A stretch of DNA of 64,000 bases from Asterella californica. Lineage: Eukaryota; Streptophyta; Marchantiopsida; Marchantiales; Aytoniaceae. The stretch is from contig JAYKYS010000007.1 of the NCBI GenBank assembly GCA_036924285.1, positions 5,394,001 through 5,458,000 on the forward strand, written 5' to 3'. The notes beneath the pieces were generated by a model. The model was given only the letters and a program-made list of their open reading frames with translations. It had not been told where the DNA came from and did no database searches. Each line of letters opens with the position of its first letter. Position 1 is the first letter of the stretch. The position numbers were made by a program, and so were the translations under genes. Shown piece by piece: positions 11,651-22,990 of the stretch.

Positions 11651-12400
11651 ATGGCCTTGACTCCTGCAGAGCTAGCATTCGGAAACAGCATCTTCAACTC
11701 CTCCCGGAGCAGCATCTTAGATCCGTTCGAGATTCTGTCACTTCTCGATAGAATGTTCTCATCTTTTCCCACAGAACTGAACGTGGTGGCAGGTGCACGA
11801 GCGGACTGGGTGGAGACTCCAGAAGCACATTTTCCCAGAGCAGATCTTCCTGGTAAGCTCTCAGATTTCTGCAGAGGAAAGTTTGCGCAGCTCAGAACCG
11901 AATCAAGCGGAATTTCCACAATGATCTGTCCGACAATGTTCGTTAATTATTTTTCAAGCAAGCAGTCTCGACAATGTTCGTTTGATAGGGCTGAAGCTAG
12001 AAGATGAATGCATTTGCCAGCTGCTGTAGATCTAGAGGATCCCAAGCATGTGTGCGGTGGAAATTGAACGAGTATCAGATCCTCGCGGACGAGTACTGTA
12101 ACCACTTTCGCTGCTTTGAAGTTTGAACTCGAGCTTATATTCCTAGCTATGTGTAGCGTACATATGGATGGACGGGATTGGGGGATGAAGATTCAGCATG
12201 TGATCATGACAGTCGGAGCTGACGCTCTCGTCCTGATGATTTCGGGATTTTCGTCAGGTACCAAGAAGGAAGAGATTCAAGTTCAAATAGTAGATGATGG
12301 CGTTCTGAGCATTAGCGGAGAACGGAGCAGATGGGGCGTGAGTGTCCTGAATACTGAGGTGACCAAACCGAAATTCCGAGACGTCGGAACCTCTGCCTAG
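11651..12400 (+). pseudogene. Class I sHSP (HSP20) with most of its core domain deleted
   Basis: Exon 1 (11651-11852) starts with ATG, reads MALTPAELAFGNSIF and contains DPFEI and ADWVETPEAHFPRADLPG, the class I sHSP entry into the alpha-crystallin domain. The intron 11853-12257 is GT-AG in phase 1, and exon 2 (12258-12400) gives TKKEEIQVQIVDDGVLSISG. After GERSR the sequence jumps to VSVLNTEVTKPKFRDV and a stop, which looks like the C-terminal tail of the family. Compared with the minus-strand paralogue at 15113, about 40-50 residues in the middle of the domain are absent, although the frame stays open (114 residues). The missing part includes the strands that form the sHSP dimer, so a normal chaperone is unlikely. 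It could be a decaying gene, or an expressed micro-sHSP. A GTGAGT just after the truncation point also resembles a splice donor, but no lost exon was found downstream. Confidence 0.82.
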
Positions 12401-14912
12401 CTAGAGATTCAGCGGAGCTGACAACCAACCAAAGGCTTGTACCGCAAAGGAATTGTGACGTCTTCTCCTCTTCATTTAGGGGTCGAGAAGGCTCTCTTGC
12501 CTATGAGAAAGAGCACAGCGAGTGTTACCTCCAGATCTGGAGAAGGATAAGAGACCTTGCCGACGAATAAAGTGGGAGGTTATTTGGAGAACCTCGATTA
12601 ACTTCGTCTGGACTCTTGGGACAAGGGCGGAGGAAGTCCGCAAGTAGACATGAGAGGAAGAGGAGAAACTTACAGAGACTCCGCCCGTAGGAAAGGTCTT
12701 ATTGACTGAGTGAGTGAGTGAGAGCAGAAGCATTAGAAACTACTTTCTCCCAACAAAACCAGTAAGTACTTTGAACATCTGAGTTCAGAAAAGCTGTACC
12801 TTAGCTTTCACTCTAGAAAGATAGAAAAGAAACGACATTTGCACGACAGAAGAGATTGCAGCTCCAGTAAGGTAAACTGGAGCTGCAACGAATGATTGCC
12901 AAGAGCATAGAGAAAGAATTTCAGTGAGCATACGGTACCGACATCATCTCCTAACTTATTGTGCTGTACACTGCTAAGCAGAATTTTGGCCACTGAAAAG
13001 AGTCTCACTGAAAATTCGTTTCACTAAGTACGAACAAGCTTTACACACAAGCAAACAGTTTTGTGTGTATCCCGTCAGGTGCTCGATGCAACCCCAAGCT
13101 AACCCAAATAATAGAGATGGAAAATGTACCAACCGAAATGCCTTGAACCAGCGTCCAACTTCCCACAATCACTGAAACAATTGTATCACCCAGTTGGAAC
13201 TGTATATGCGTTAGCTGAAAGAAAACATAGTTTCCGCTGTTGTATTACCACAGCCTGCTGGTCTGGCCCTCGACCTTGCAAGCCCCCAGCATGGCTGGAA
13301 TTGGCTTGTTGGGATCAGTAAGGGCATTATTTATGTATGTAAAGATTCCTTGTCGGGATCTTATCGAGATCGGGACGTACCCGCAGGACAAGCTCGAGTC
13401 ATTGTCGTGGGTGAGGTCCTCAAGTCGCCGTGAAAGCTTCCCGGTCGCTTTTGGAACTCAAATATACAAAGGAGTGAACCTAGTTCCAGGTGATGTTCGG
13501 GATATTCGGGATATGTATTCGAGTCTCAGATGAATAAACATAAACACTCTGATCCGAGTTTCAGATATCCGGACAGAGGATGTTTAACTTATTCCTTTTG
13601 TCATCACACGACCTCTTGGTCATCATGGGCGACCTGGGTACTTGCAAGCCGGGTTCTGCAAGATCTGTGTAAAAGAAAAAAGCTTCACGGAGAAAACCGC
13701 TTTTAAAACCAATCAAAGAAAAAAAACTAAAATAACCACAGTTGGAACCATAGCATGATTTCACATCCCGCACCAAATACCATGGCGGTTGGAAACGAAA
13801 GAAGAAGAATACAACTTGCCTTACTCTTTGGCTAGCTAAGATAGTTGTTTGTGACAACTAATCGATACTCGCTATGTACTTGGCTAATTGCGTGTTACAT
13901 CTATACTAGAGAGTGTTCATTGCTGGACTATGTCGTTGCAGGCTGGTCTTATGAACTCGTCGGTCTTGGTTTAGCCCTCGCTGTGTGAGGCTTGAGTTTC
14001 TATTGGCCAGTTGTTTCGCTGTGTTAGGTCGATCTCCCTCAGTGCTTATCGTACAGCGTTCCTTTTGTCATGCAGTTCTTGTTGGTGACAAGGAAGTTCT
14101 TGCTGTCGTCATGTAGTGATCTCCAACCAGACCGTGCTCTTCGCGTGCTTGATTTGGCATGTAAAACTTTCTCTATGTTCTTTGTGTGATTGTCTCAAGA
14201 AAACCTTCTTTTGTTGATTGCTGTGGACCGCTTAGAAGTAGTGATCAGAAGTATTTATTTCCCAAAGGAAATTAATCTAACGATCACTCATGACTCACGT
14301 CATAAAAAAATTTGCTTAGCGTCGATATTCCCCCTCTGTTCCATGACAATCAACTACTCACAAGTTCGCATCGGTTCAGATTTTTGCTCTCGTGCACTAG
14401 CAAGAAGAGGTGGAGGAAGATCTCTGGGAGGTTCTGTCTGATGTGAATGTTTGTCAGTGAGGAAATGCCGAAGTGAGAATTCAACATATTATCCTTCACT
14501 GGATGTTCATCCCCTCTCCTAGATTCTGTTATTTAATGTAATTCCTAAAGTACGGTATAGGCCTAAGCCTCTTGCGCGCAGGAAATGTCTTCAGAATCCT
14601 CAGATGTAGATCGAATGTCTACGCTTGTTGTATAATATACGAACATGTCAACTGTTAGTTCTGAACTGCAAAATGAAAGCGCTATATGGGAACAGTTCGT
14701 TGGGTCCACTTTCAGTTCTTACATGCTGCTTAGCACTGGCAACACCATAGGGAAAGGCACACTTTGTCCCAACGATGAAGTCATTAGCGGTCGATAGAGA
14801 GCAAATATATAGCTGTATTATATTACGGTTTAAGTCGAAGTTTCCCTCAACTTTATGGATGAGATTTGACTCCCACTACTGCAAGCTGTTCAATCTCTCT
14901 CTCTCCCCCTCG
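12401..14912. other. Intergenic DNA between the two sHSP genes
   Basis: Several open frames (for example 12476-12733 minus, 13240-13533 plus, 13561-13857 minus) have no recognisable product. A GAGT-type short repeat is present near 12708-12722. No core alpha-crystallin sequence missing from the upstream pseudogene was found here. Confidence 0.5.
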
Positions 14913-14943
14913 GAACATATACTTCCTCATGAAGTATATGTTC
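14913..14943. repeat. Perfect 12-bp inverted repeat with 7-nt loop
   Basis: GAACATATACTT (14913-14924) pairs exactly with 14932-14943 around CCTCATG. It lies about 170 bp beyond the 3' end of the minus-strand sHSP coding region. It could mark the 3' UTR or termination zone of that gene, but this is not established. Confidence 0.9.
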
Positions 14944-15112
14944 AAGATCAAACTCACGTGTGTTGAAACATCCAGGTCTGATGAAAAGGAAGTGTGTTAT
15001 AGTACTTGGAAGACCGCACACTAGAGACTTACATCACACTGTTTTTCTGCTTGTAACTACAGTACTGTACTTCTACAGGCACTCTTCCTCTGGCAAGTTA
15101 GCGACCGTGTCT

Positions 15113-15757
15113 CTAACTCGAGATTTCGATGTTGCGGACTGGCGGGTTCTCATCTTTGCCCTCAGTCTTCGGAACAGTTACAGTGAGAACTCCGTTCTCC
15201 ACTTTGGCAGAGATGCCTTCTTTCTTGGCGTTCGATGGCAACTTGAACTGACGGTAGAACTTCCCGTAAGTACGTTCCGTACGCCGGATGGAATCCTTCT
15301 CATCCACTTTCTCCTTACCGCGCCCTCCACTGATGCTGAGAACGCCGTCATGTGCAAGCTCAATGTTGATCTCCTCCTTCTTGACTCCTGCCAAAAGTTA
15401 CCGATCAATATAAAAAAGTTAGCTTAAAAGCAGCTTGCAATCAGGATCACTATGGGAGGACTGACTACCAAGTACCAAAAACCAAAGGAAGTTCACAAGA
15501 TTACTTTTGGCTGTGAAGTTGAAGTAGGTATGTATCTTACCAGGAAGATCTGCTTTGAAGACATGAGCTTCTGGTGTTTCTAGCCAGTCAAGACGAGCGT
15601 TTGCCACGGCGCTCACATCTTCATCGAAAGACAGAAAGGCAGTGTTGAAGAGGCTGAGACTGAGATCTTCGAAGGGATGAACAATGCTGCTGATGGGCTC
15701 GAAGATGCTGCTAGAGAAAACTCTTGGAAATATACTGAAAGTTTCAGCAGTAAGCAC
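15113..15757 (-). CDS. Class I small heat-shock protein (HSP20), GTG at expected start
   Basis: On the minus strand, exon 1 (15757-15541) and exon 2 (15387-15113) join across a GT-AG phase-1 intron of 153 bp. They give 164 codons including the stop, a usual class I sHSP length. The N-terminal arm contains SIFEPISSIVHPFEDLS; the domain opens with LDWLETPEAHVFKADLPG, continues with VKKEEINIELAHDGVLSISG and YGKFYRQFKLP, and closes with ENGVLTVTVPK and the C-terminal IEI motif. These proteins are ATP-independent holdase chaperones forming oligomers in the cytosol. The codon at the expected start is GTG, an in-frame TGA lies 11 codons upstream and no in-frame ATG occurs in exon 1. The plus-strand paralogue has ATG at the matching place. 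Either the start has been lost, or initiation is non-AUG, or there is an assembly error. The promoter looks intact. Confidence 0.85.
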
Positions 15758-15816
15758 TCCTTTACAATTGAGCGAGCCAGCGAAACCTCAAGGGACTGAA
15801 GGTTGCAGTATAATCT

Positions 15817-15960
15817 CTACAGTAAGGTGAGCATGCAGCTGGCTACGTCGAGATGAGGAAGCAGAGACCTGAATGGCGCATTTATAGCCTTGTAAGGGGA
15901 AGGGTGAATTTGATTGCAGACGATGCCTTCCGACTGAAGCAACTTCCAGACTTCCAGGCG
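15817..15960 (-). promoter_or_regulatory. Promoter of the minus-strand sHSP: TATA box and heat-shock-like triplets
   Basis: On the minus strand a clear TATA box, GCTATAAATGCGCC, covers about 15889-15876 (core 15886-15881), roughly 125 nt before the start position. This fits an sHSP gene with a leader of about 100 nt. Upstream, GAA/TTC triplets recur every 8 bp at 15928-15954. This resembles a heat-shock element but lacks the canonical 5-bp spacing, so HSF binding is uncertain. A five-codon upstream ORF (ATG at 15834, TAG ending at 15817) lies in the leader. Confidence 0.65.
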
Positions 15961-16440
15961 CTTCTTTCTTTTCTTTGCTCTCAAACTTTCAGAGCTCAAA
16001 AGGACTACACAGTATTCCGGTAAAGGTAACTCTCCTTCTTAGCAAAACGAAGGACCTGATGAGTTGTGAGTTCTTAATGCTTTCTTTTGCCGGTGACGCG
16101 GCAGATAGTGTAAACTGACTGCGTTCGAAGAACCGCCCGTTCACATGGCGGTTATCTCCTCGAAGGCTGCAGGCACTCTCTCGCTCTCTTCCCTCTGCGA
16201 GTACTAATAAGACCAAAGATACTATTGAACTAAAATGGACAAAAGGTGAGAGTTGGCGGTTGATACACTGCTAACACAGGGGCTGTTATGATTGAGGAGA
16301 GATCACATTAGAAAGGTTGAAGAGCTTTCGCACATGAGTAAAGACGTGCTCTTGGCATTTCATTTCACTTAGTAATCGGTCGAGCATGTCTAGCTCCATG
16401 GAATTGGGGACTAAATTTTCTGGTACAGTATGCTGCAGCC
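15961..16440. other. Intergenic DNA upstream of the sHSP
   Basis: No gene seen. Short frames at 15817-15999 and 15989-16216 on the minus strand overlap the promoter and have no family resemblance. Confidence 0.5.
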
Positions 16441-16704
16441 CTTTCTATATTTTATTCCCGATTTCACAGACAGTTTTGTGCTTAAATTAAGCCAGCAACG
16501 GTCATCGAGCTATGCTATCTGACTGGAAGCTTTTCTAGGTTTTATTCTGGATATCACAGACAGTTTTGTGCTTAAATTAAGCCAGCTCCGGTCATCGAGC
16601 TATGCTATCTGACTGGATGCCTTTCTAGGTTTTATTCTGGATTTCTCAGACAGTTTTGTGCTTAAATTAAGCCAGCTACGGTCATCGAGCTATGCTATCT
16701 GACG
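16441..16704 (+). repeat. 90-bp tandem repeat, three copies
   Basis: Units start at 16441, 16531 and 16621 and are nearly identical from CAGACAGTTTTGTGCTTAAA through GGTCATCGAGCTATGCTATC. The third unit is slightly truncated. Just downstream, 16795-16860, short blocks of TTTTAGTRTCGATGTAT also recur. The repeat is 0.5-0.9 kb upstream of the sHSP promoter. Confidence 0.95.
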
Positions 16705-17300
16705 GATCTAGAAGATTCAAAGAGCTTACGTGATTTTTTCTTCCAGTTGCAAAATCGCCTGCGACTGTTGACGCGTTCGGATTTTAGTGTCAGATGTATA
16801 TATCGTTTAGTATCGATGTATCGATTTTAGTATCGATGTATATATTTTAGTGTCAGATATATTTTCTGACTCTTGACTCTCTCGAATTCAAATGGTAAAC
16901 TGGTCTTCTATGCTTGCTGCGAGGTTACAGGGATATTCGACTACAAAGGTTCGAGTTCCCGAGCTTTGCTGGTAAGTACGTCCTCATCTAGATATTTGCC
17001 ACCCTTGAAAATGATCCTGTTAAGACAACGCCATTTGTATGCCGCACTAAATTTGGTAATACTGCAAACTGTATAGTACATAACGATCTACAGAGGTCGA
17101 CGAAATCTCCATTGGTAGTGCACCTTCGCTCGGTGCCTTCTCTTGTTCCAAACGAACTTGCGAACCGTCTTCGCTTTCACAATCTTCGTCTTCGTTCGGA
17201 CCGAACCTTAGCTGCTTCTGCTCACTCTCGCTAAGCCTGCTCATCCCGAAGTAGAATATCGACACAAAACCTCCTAAGTACACATAATCTTGTTTCGCCC
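16705..17300. other. Mostly non-genic DNA; possible acidic minus-strand frame
   Basis: A minus-strand frame beginning with ATG near 17242 and running to 17047 encodes an acidic stretch (GPNEDEDCESEDGS) with ordinary codon use. It has no recognisable domain and could be an exon of an unseen gene, part of a retroelement gag, or chance. I do not call it a gene. Confidence 0.3.
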
Positions 17301-17319
17301 TGTACTCAAAAGTCCTATC

Positions 17320-18640
17320 CATGCTGACTGCCTTGAGTTACTCTTGGATCATATCATATCCAAGGACAACATTGCAGTAGATCTAAAGAAGGTGCAGAAG
17401 ATCTTAGAACTCTCTTTTCCTAGTACTCTCACCAAGCTACGTCAATTTTTAGGTATGGTGGGGTATTGTCGAAAGTTCAAGATTATGTGTTGATTTTAGG
17501 AGTTGAAGATGCTCTATCTACATTTGAGGAACTGAAGAAGCTTTTACTTCAGCTCTAATCTTGATTAAGCTCGATTAGAATAAATTAGCTATATGTAGAT
17601 ATTTTAAATATAACAATAAGATGTATTTTAAGTCAATATGATGTTGAAGATAGGGATCATCTTATATCTTATGCTAGTCGGCAAATGATCAAGACAAAGA
17701 GAAATTATTCAGTGATAGTAAGGATTAGCAGTGATATATGCTCGAAGAAAATTTTGACATTATCTCATAAGAGGTAAGTTCATTATCGTTATCAATCATA
17801 AGACATTGAAGTACAGCTTCAATAAACTTATGATCGAAAGACGATTAGCAAGGTGGAAGCTCTTATTGTCAGTGTACGACTATAAGATCTGCGATCAACC
17901 AAAGAATAAGCACGCAAAAGTATATTTGTTATATAGAGCATACAATGACGATGGAGAGGAGCTGATGGATGACACCTTTCTTGACAAAGATTTGATGATC
18001 TTGATGAGAAAATTTATTATCCCAACAGAATTTAGGATTTTGTTATTGAGGTGTCTATTCAGATGAGATGTGGACAAGAGAGAAGAAGGTTTTGGTGAAA
18101 CAAAGTAACTCTACACAGTTGTGGCAGGAATGTTATTTCATGAAGGAGTTGATGGAGTCATGAGAAGAGCTGCAAGTAAGGAGGAATTACATGATCGTCC
18201 AATATGTGGAGGACATTCTGCGAGCAAGTTGACAGCTCACAAGATACTTGACACATGATACCGCTGGAAGGAGATGTTTAGATATTGCTTGATGTATTAT
18301 AATACATGTGATGTTTGATGCTTTTGCTATCAAATCTAGTGTTTCTACTCCTCTTAGGTCTATTTCGATTCTTTCAAGAAATGAGGAATAGATTTTGTTA
18401 GACCTTTGAATCTCACCTCTCACAACAATAAGTATATTGTTGTAGCCATTGATTACCTTGCAAAGTGAGTAAAAGCTATACCTCTTGTGAGTACTAGAGA
18501 AGTTGAGGTGGGTACATTTCTCTATGGACGGATCATTACTAGGTTTGGATGTCCCTTGGAGTTAGTTTTTGATAGAAGTCAAGAATTTATGAGCGGTATG
18601 ATTACTGCTAATATAAACTACTACCCTAAACGCTCTTAGA
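17320..18640 (+). pseudogene. Decayed Ty3/gypsy pol fragment
   Basis: Read across several frames and stops, this stretch has the RT-thumb/connection motif LRQFLGMVGYCRKF near 17430-17470. RNase H-like text follows near 17660-17960 (LISYASRQM, HKTLKY, RRLARWKLLLSVYDYKI). An integrase zinc-finger/core remnant near 18260-18600 includes NNKYIVVAIDYLAK and IITRFGCPLEL. Frameshifts and nonsense codons are frequent and no LTRs are visible. It differs in sequence from the elements at 20 kb and 35 kb, so it is a separate lineage. Confidence 0.8.
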
Positions 18641-19400
18641 GAGAACGATGTGATCATACAAGTCAAACAGTTGAATGAAGTGAGTATGAGTGTGAATCTT
18701 TGTAATTATTGTGCACTATTCATCCTAGTCATCTGAGGTACCATGGGTGAGAGATAGGTCAGCTTACAAGACATTGACATAGGATATGATTTTATATTCT
18801 TAAGCAAAGTCATGTTTTTTCTACAAAAAATTACTTTGGATTGTTGAATTAACTAGATTATTCAACAACTCATCAGTAATGATGAAATAATCTATATATT
18901 ACTACAAAGAAAGAAAAGAATGATGACTTTGATGCGCTAATGGATTTTCCACTTGAAATAATGATTTATGTAATTCATGTGTTTTATTGAACTTGTTAAC
19001 GTGCATGAAACTATTTAGTGAGGTGTTCATATTAGTGCTATATAGTTATCTCATGTATACTTAGAAGCCGAAGGTCTTTCGTTAATTTATGTCCTAATCG
19101 TTCAACGAGAAGAGTTCGGGCATACATTAATGTGTATATGAAGTGATGCTATTTTCTTAATCAGATCCTAGACTTATACTCTTGTAATGCAAGAGTCTAT
19201 GTTTCACTTAATAAGTGTTTTTTTTGATCGGTTGACAACTCCAGTGCTACTTAATATTTAATAATTATTGAAAATTTTGATATTCTATAACAACTTAATG
19301 CTTATAATTTCTCTAATGTTTATGTTTTATTATAACAAAAAACAGCTTTCCATGTACAAGGCCATGGGGAAAGATATTCAAGCAAATTACTTATAGTAAA
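18641..19400. other. AT-rich DNA between gypsy fragments
   Basis: No coding content seen. It may include decayed LTR sequence of either neighbouring element, but no matching repeat pair was found. Confidence 0.4.
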
Positions 19401-19410
19401 GATCAACATA

Positions 19411-19500
19411 CAGATAGAAAGCACGAGGAGTACTTTCTATCTGTTGTGCATGAGTTAAACCCCAACCACAAGCTAGGATTTCTCCGCCGCTAGAAATCCT
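19411..19500. repeat. Two adjacent perfect inverted repeats
   Basis: CAGATAGAAAG (19411-19421) pairs with 19433-19443 around an 11-nt loop. AGGATTTCT (19475-19483) pairs with 19492-19500 around CCGCCGCT. They sit about 200 bp before the first recognisable coding sequence of the gypsy element that follows, so they may belong to its leader or LTR. Confidence 0.8.
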
Positions 19501-19679
19501 TTTGCATGAGAAAAAAATTATCTTTAACACTTGATTTACATCGGCACCTCTTGGTATGAAACTGATAACATGAAACCCCCATTCTAAAAAGTGAGTGCAC
19601 ATCAGTTGTCGCATCTCATAGAGCAGGAAACTTTATCCACTAGCTTCTTAGACTGGCATCATGTGGATCAGTATGTTAT

Positions 19680-22600
19680 AGGAAGGTTGAGAATCTAAAG
19701 AGGTTTGAGAGACAATATGTTAAGTATGTACAATAGTCTTTGTGGGATAGTGGAGAGTTAGCAAGAGATGAATACATATCTAGAGTGTTTGAAGAACAAT
19801 ATTTGGTAGATATTATAAGGGAGTTGAAATCTATATAATAAAGCTCTATATATGATGTAGATAGAGTGGTGAGAGTGAGCTCCAAGGAGCTTTATGATAT
19901 AATTGATAAATTTATAAACCAACAAGAGGTGTATGTGGAGACCAAGTACAAGTCAGTGGTAAAAAAATCAAACCAGTGGCTTTGTCTTTACCACTCGACT
20001 ACAATCAGAAGATTGAGCAAGCTGCACAACAACCAACACTCAGAGAGCCAAGAAGAATTTGGCACCAGTTCATAGAAGCAACATTGAAGGAACTGAAAAT
20101 TGGAGGTGATGGATTTCTTTCTAAGCAAGAGAAGAAGAGCTTAAAGGAGATGCTATCTAGGTATGATAAGGCGTGTACGTTTGAGTCACATGAAGGAGGA
20201 TGTGTAGTTCCAAGTGTAGTTGCACCTACGGTAATCTTTACTGTACCACATGTGTTTTGGAATCTACGTCATATCATTGTATCTAGAGCTCATCTACCAA
20301 AATTGATAGGCTTGCTCAATGAGAAGATTAGGATGGGTATCTTGGAACTCTATAGCTCCATATTCTAGTAGATGGTTACTGTTCCAAAAGAGAGTGGAGC
20401 CTTGAGATTCATTCAAGATATGTAGTTAGTTAACAAGGTGACTATTAAGAATATGAGTATAGGACCTATTGTAGACGAGTTTGTAGAGGCTTTGTGGGTT
20501 GTGCTATCTATTCAATGAGAGATTTGTATTCAGGGTAGATCAGTTTCAATTATCCTTTGAGAGTAGAGATTTGACTACAATGATGACACCTTTAGGGCTA
20601 CTAAGGATGCGCACCTTGTCACAAGGTGCTACCAATTCCGTAGCACATATGATGAATGATATGAACAAAGTTTTGAGGGACTTCATTCATGATAAAACTA
20701 TGCCTTTTCTTGATGATGTGTCGATCAAAGGATGTGCTGAGGAGAAGAAGAATGAGGTAATGGATCAAAAGGGGTGCCGTAAGTTTGTTGCATACCACAT
20801 AGCTGATTGTGATAAGATATTTAGTCGGTTGGAGGAGATTCATTTGACTTTGTCAAGAGCAAAGTTTGTGTTTGGAGAACAGGAGGTGTTAATTGTGAGA
20901 CACCTATGTGGATCTTATGGTCGAAAGCCTTGTCTAAACAAGGTTGATGTCATTCAAAGGATGAAGGAGACATCTAGATCAATTACTGAGGTGAGAAGAT
21001 TCCTAGGTGCATGTGTGTTTTATCATATATAGATTCTACACTTTGCACATGTAGCATATCCATTGTACAAGTTGCTAAGGAAAGGACAATGATTTTAGTG
21101 GCAAGAGTAACAAAGCAAGTCCATGAAGAAGTTGAAGGATCTTTTGTCTTCATGAAAGATAACATATGAGTTGAGCATATCTGTTATCCTTACTGTTTGA
21201 TACTAGTCCTATTGGCATTGAATTAAGTATGTGGTGCATTTTGGTGCTAAGGTATTAAGTTCACGATAGAGAGACTATCCTCAAGTCAAGAGAGAGCTAT
21301 GGGGAGTAATTACTGAAATGAAGAGTGATAAGGAATACTTGATATGAGCACATGTGGTTGTAGAGACAGATTGTTTATCTCTCTTGGGAATGATCACTAG
21401 CTGTACAACTCCAAATATTGTTGTGTTGAGGTGGATAGCCTATATCAAGTCCTTGAATCCCAAGTTTAGACATATTTCAAGGAAAGACAATCTTGTGGCA
21501 TATATGTTATCAAGGGCTAGGTATTACAATGAGAAAGAAATGATAGATGACCGAGAGGATGTGGAAACAAAGTTCTATTCTAGTGCTTTTGCTAGAAAGA
21601 ATAGAAGTTGTTTTGCAACTCCACTGAAGTTATTTGAGGAAACTATGTATGACGGATAGTAGTTGGATACTGAACGCTATTTGAGTTTTTTGGAGAGACA
21701 AGAAGAATGATCTGATGCAGATTTCAAGAGGATCCATAGAATAGCTTATGGTTATTTTTACATCAAGGACATCTATGGAAACGTCTTAAGCTACAAAGAG
21801 ATATACCACAACATGTGGAATGTGACCTAGAATTGCAACAAAAGCTTATCAAGGAGTTCTATGAGAATCTATGGGTTGGTCAAAGAAGAATTTGGGCTAC
21901 ATTTGCCAAGATCAAGGAGAAGTATTAGTGGAATGGTATGTATAAAGATGTACTACAGTTTGTTTCATCTTGTATACCTTGCCAGAGGTATTCCAATATA
22001 TGTCATCCTGGCGGGTTGCATCATACCTATCCTTTAGCCATTCATTACAAATGGGTAGTTGATCTTGTAATTATGTCATTTGGGCTTGGACAAATGAGGT
22101 ATTTAGTCTTGGCTAGAGAAGATTTATCTAATCAAGTTGAAGGTCGCACCTTGAGGACAAAGACCAGTACGAGTGTTTGTCGCTTTCTACTTGAAGATGT
22201 TATTTGTAGATATGGGTGTGTGAGAAAGATCACTACAGATAGACATGAACTGGATTCACAAGAAGCAGTTGAGTTCTTCAAGCGATTAGGAATCAAGTTA
22301 GCGTTAACCACTGCTTGTAATCCTGAAAGGAATGGCAAGTGTGAACATGATCATCCGTCAATCATAAAGCTTTGGTAAAGCTTGCAAAGGTAGATCCGTG
22401 AATGGCTTAGATTACTACCATTTGCTTTATGAGGAGACCGTACAACTCATAGTATTGTTACATGTTACATGCCAACAGAGTTGATATTAGGACAAAAATA
22501 TATGATGTCGATTGAGGAGGTTGTGTCTACTTGGAATGTTTTGTCATGAGAAGATGATAGAAGTACGGAGGATCTTCTTGCGTTAAGGAACCAGCAGTTA

Positions 22601-22990
22601 GAACGAAGACTTGAGGATGCTGCCAAAGCTGTGGAAAGGTTAAAGATTGCTAGAGAGAGAAACAAAGGCATATTTGATAGGACGCATAGATTATGACCCA
22701 ACCCAGTTAAGGAAAGTGATTGCATGTTAGTCTAGGATAGTAGTCTTGGTAATCAACATAGCACTATCCAAGAGATGGTTTGGCCCTTATGTGGTGTTAG
22801 AAGTTCATGATAATGCCACATACTCCTTGAGAGAATCAGATGGTGCAGTGCTCAAGATACTAGTTGCATGGAAGAGGATCAAGCTCTTCAGAAGGAGAAG
22901 AGAGGACCAGAACATTACAAAGTTTACTGAGGATGAAGTTGAAGACTCAATGGAGATTGAAGATGAGTTTGATGCTGAAGAGTCTTGATC
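19680..22990 (+). pseudogene. Decayed Ty3/gypsy element B (RT, RNase H, integrase)
   Basis: This is an AT-shifted, multiply broken copy of the same family as the element at 34.5-39 kb. Recognisable parts in order are a linker before RT (19680-19960) and an RT N-terminus at 19976-20368 with SRYDKACTFESHEGGC. The RT palm at 20499-21032 has PFLDDVSIKGC and HMMNDMNKVLRDF. RNase H is near 21190-21660 (VVETDCLSLLGM, FRHISRKDNLVAYMLSRA). The integrase zinc finger and core are at 21938-22378 (CIPCQRY; ITTDRHELDSQEAVEF; NPERNGKCEHDH), and a C-terminal domain at 22746-22988 has RWFGPYVVLE. Many stops and shifts separate these. Unlike element A it keeps integrase, so it shows what the intact family encodes. 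Confidence 0.9.

Noticed and set aside
11626..11919. Minus-strand frame opposite the plus-strand sHSP
   Set aside because: It is the antisense shadow of sHSP exon 1.
13240..13533. 97-codon plus-strand frame
   Set aside because: No family resemblance, no supporting splice or promoter evidence.
15928..15954. Canonical heat-shock element
   Set aside because: GAA/TTC triplets are present but spaced by 8 bp rather than the alternating 5-bp pattern, so I only call it heat-shock-like.
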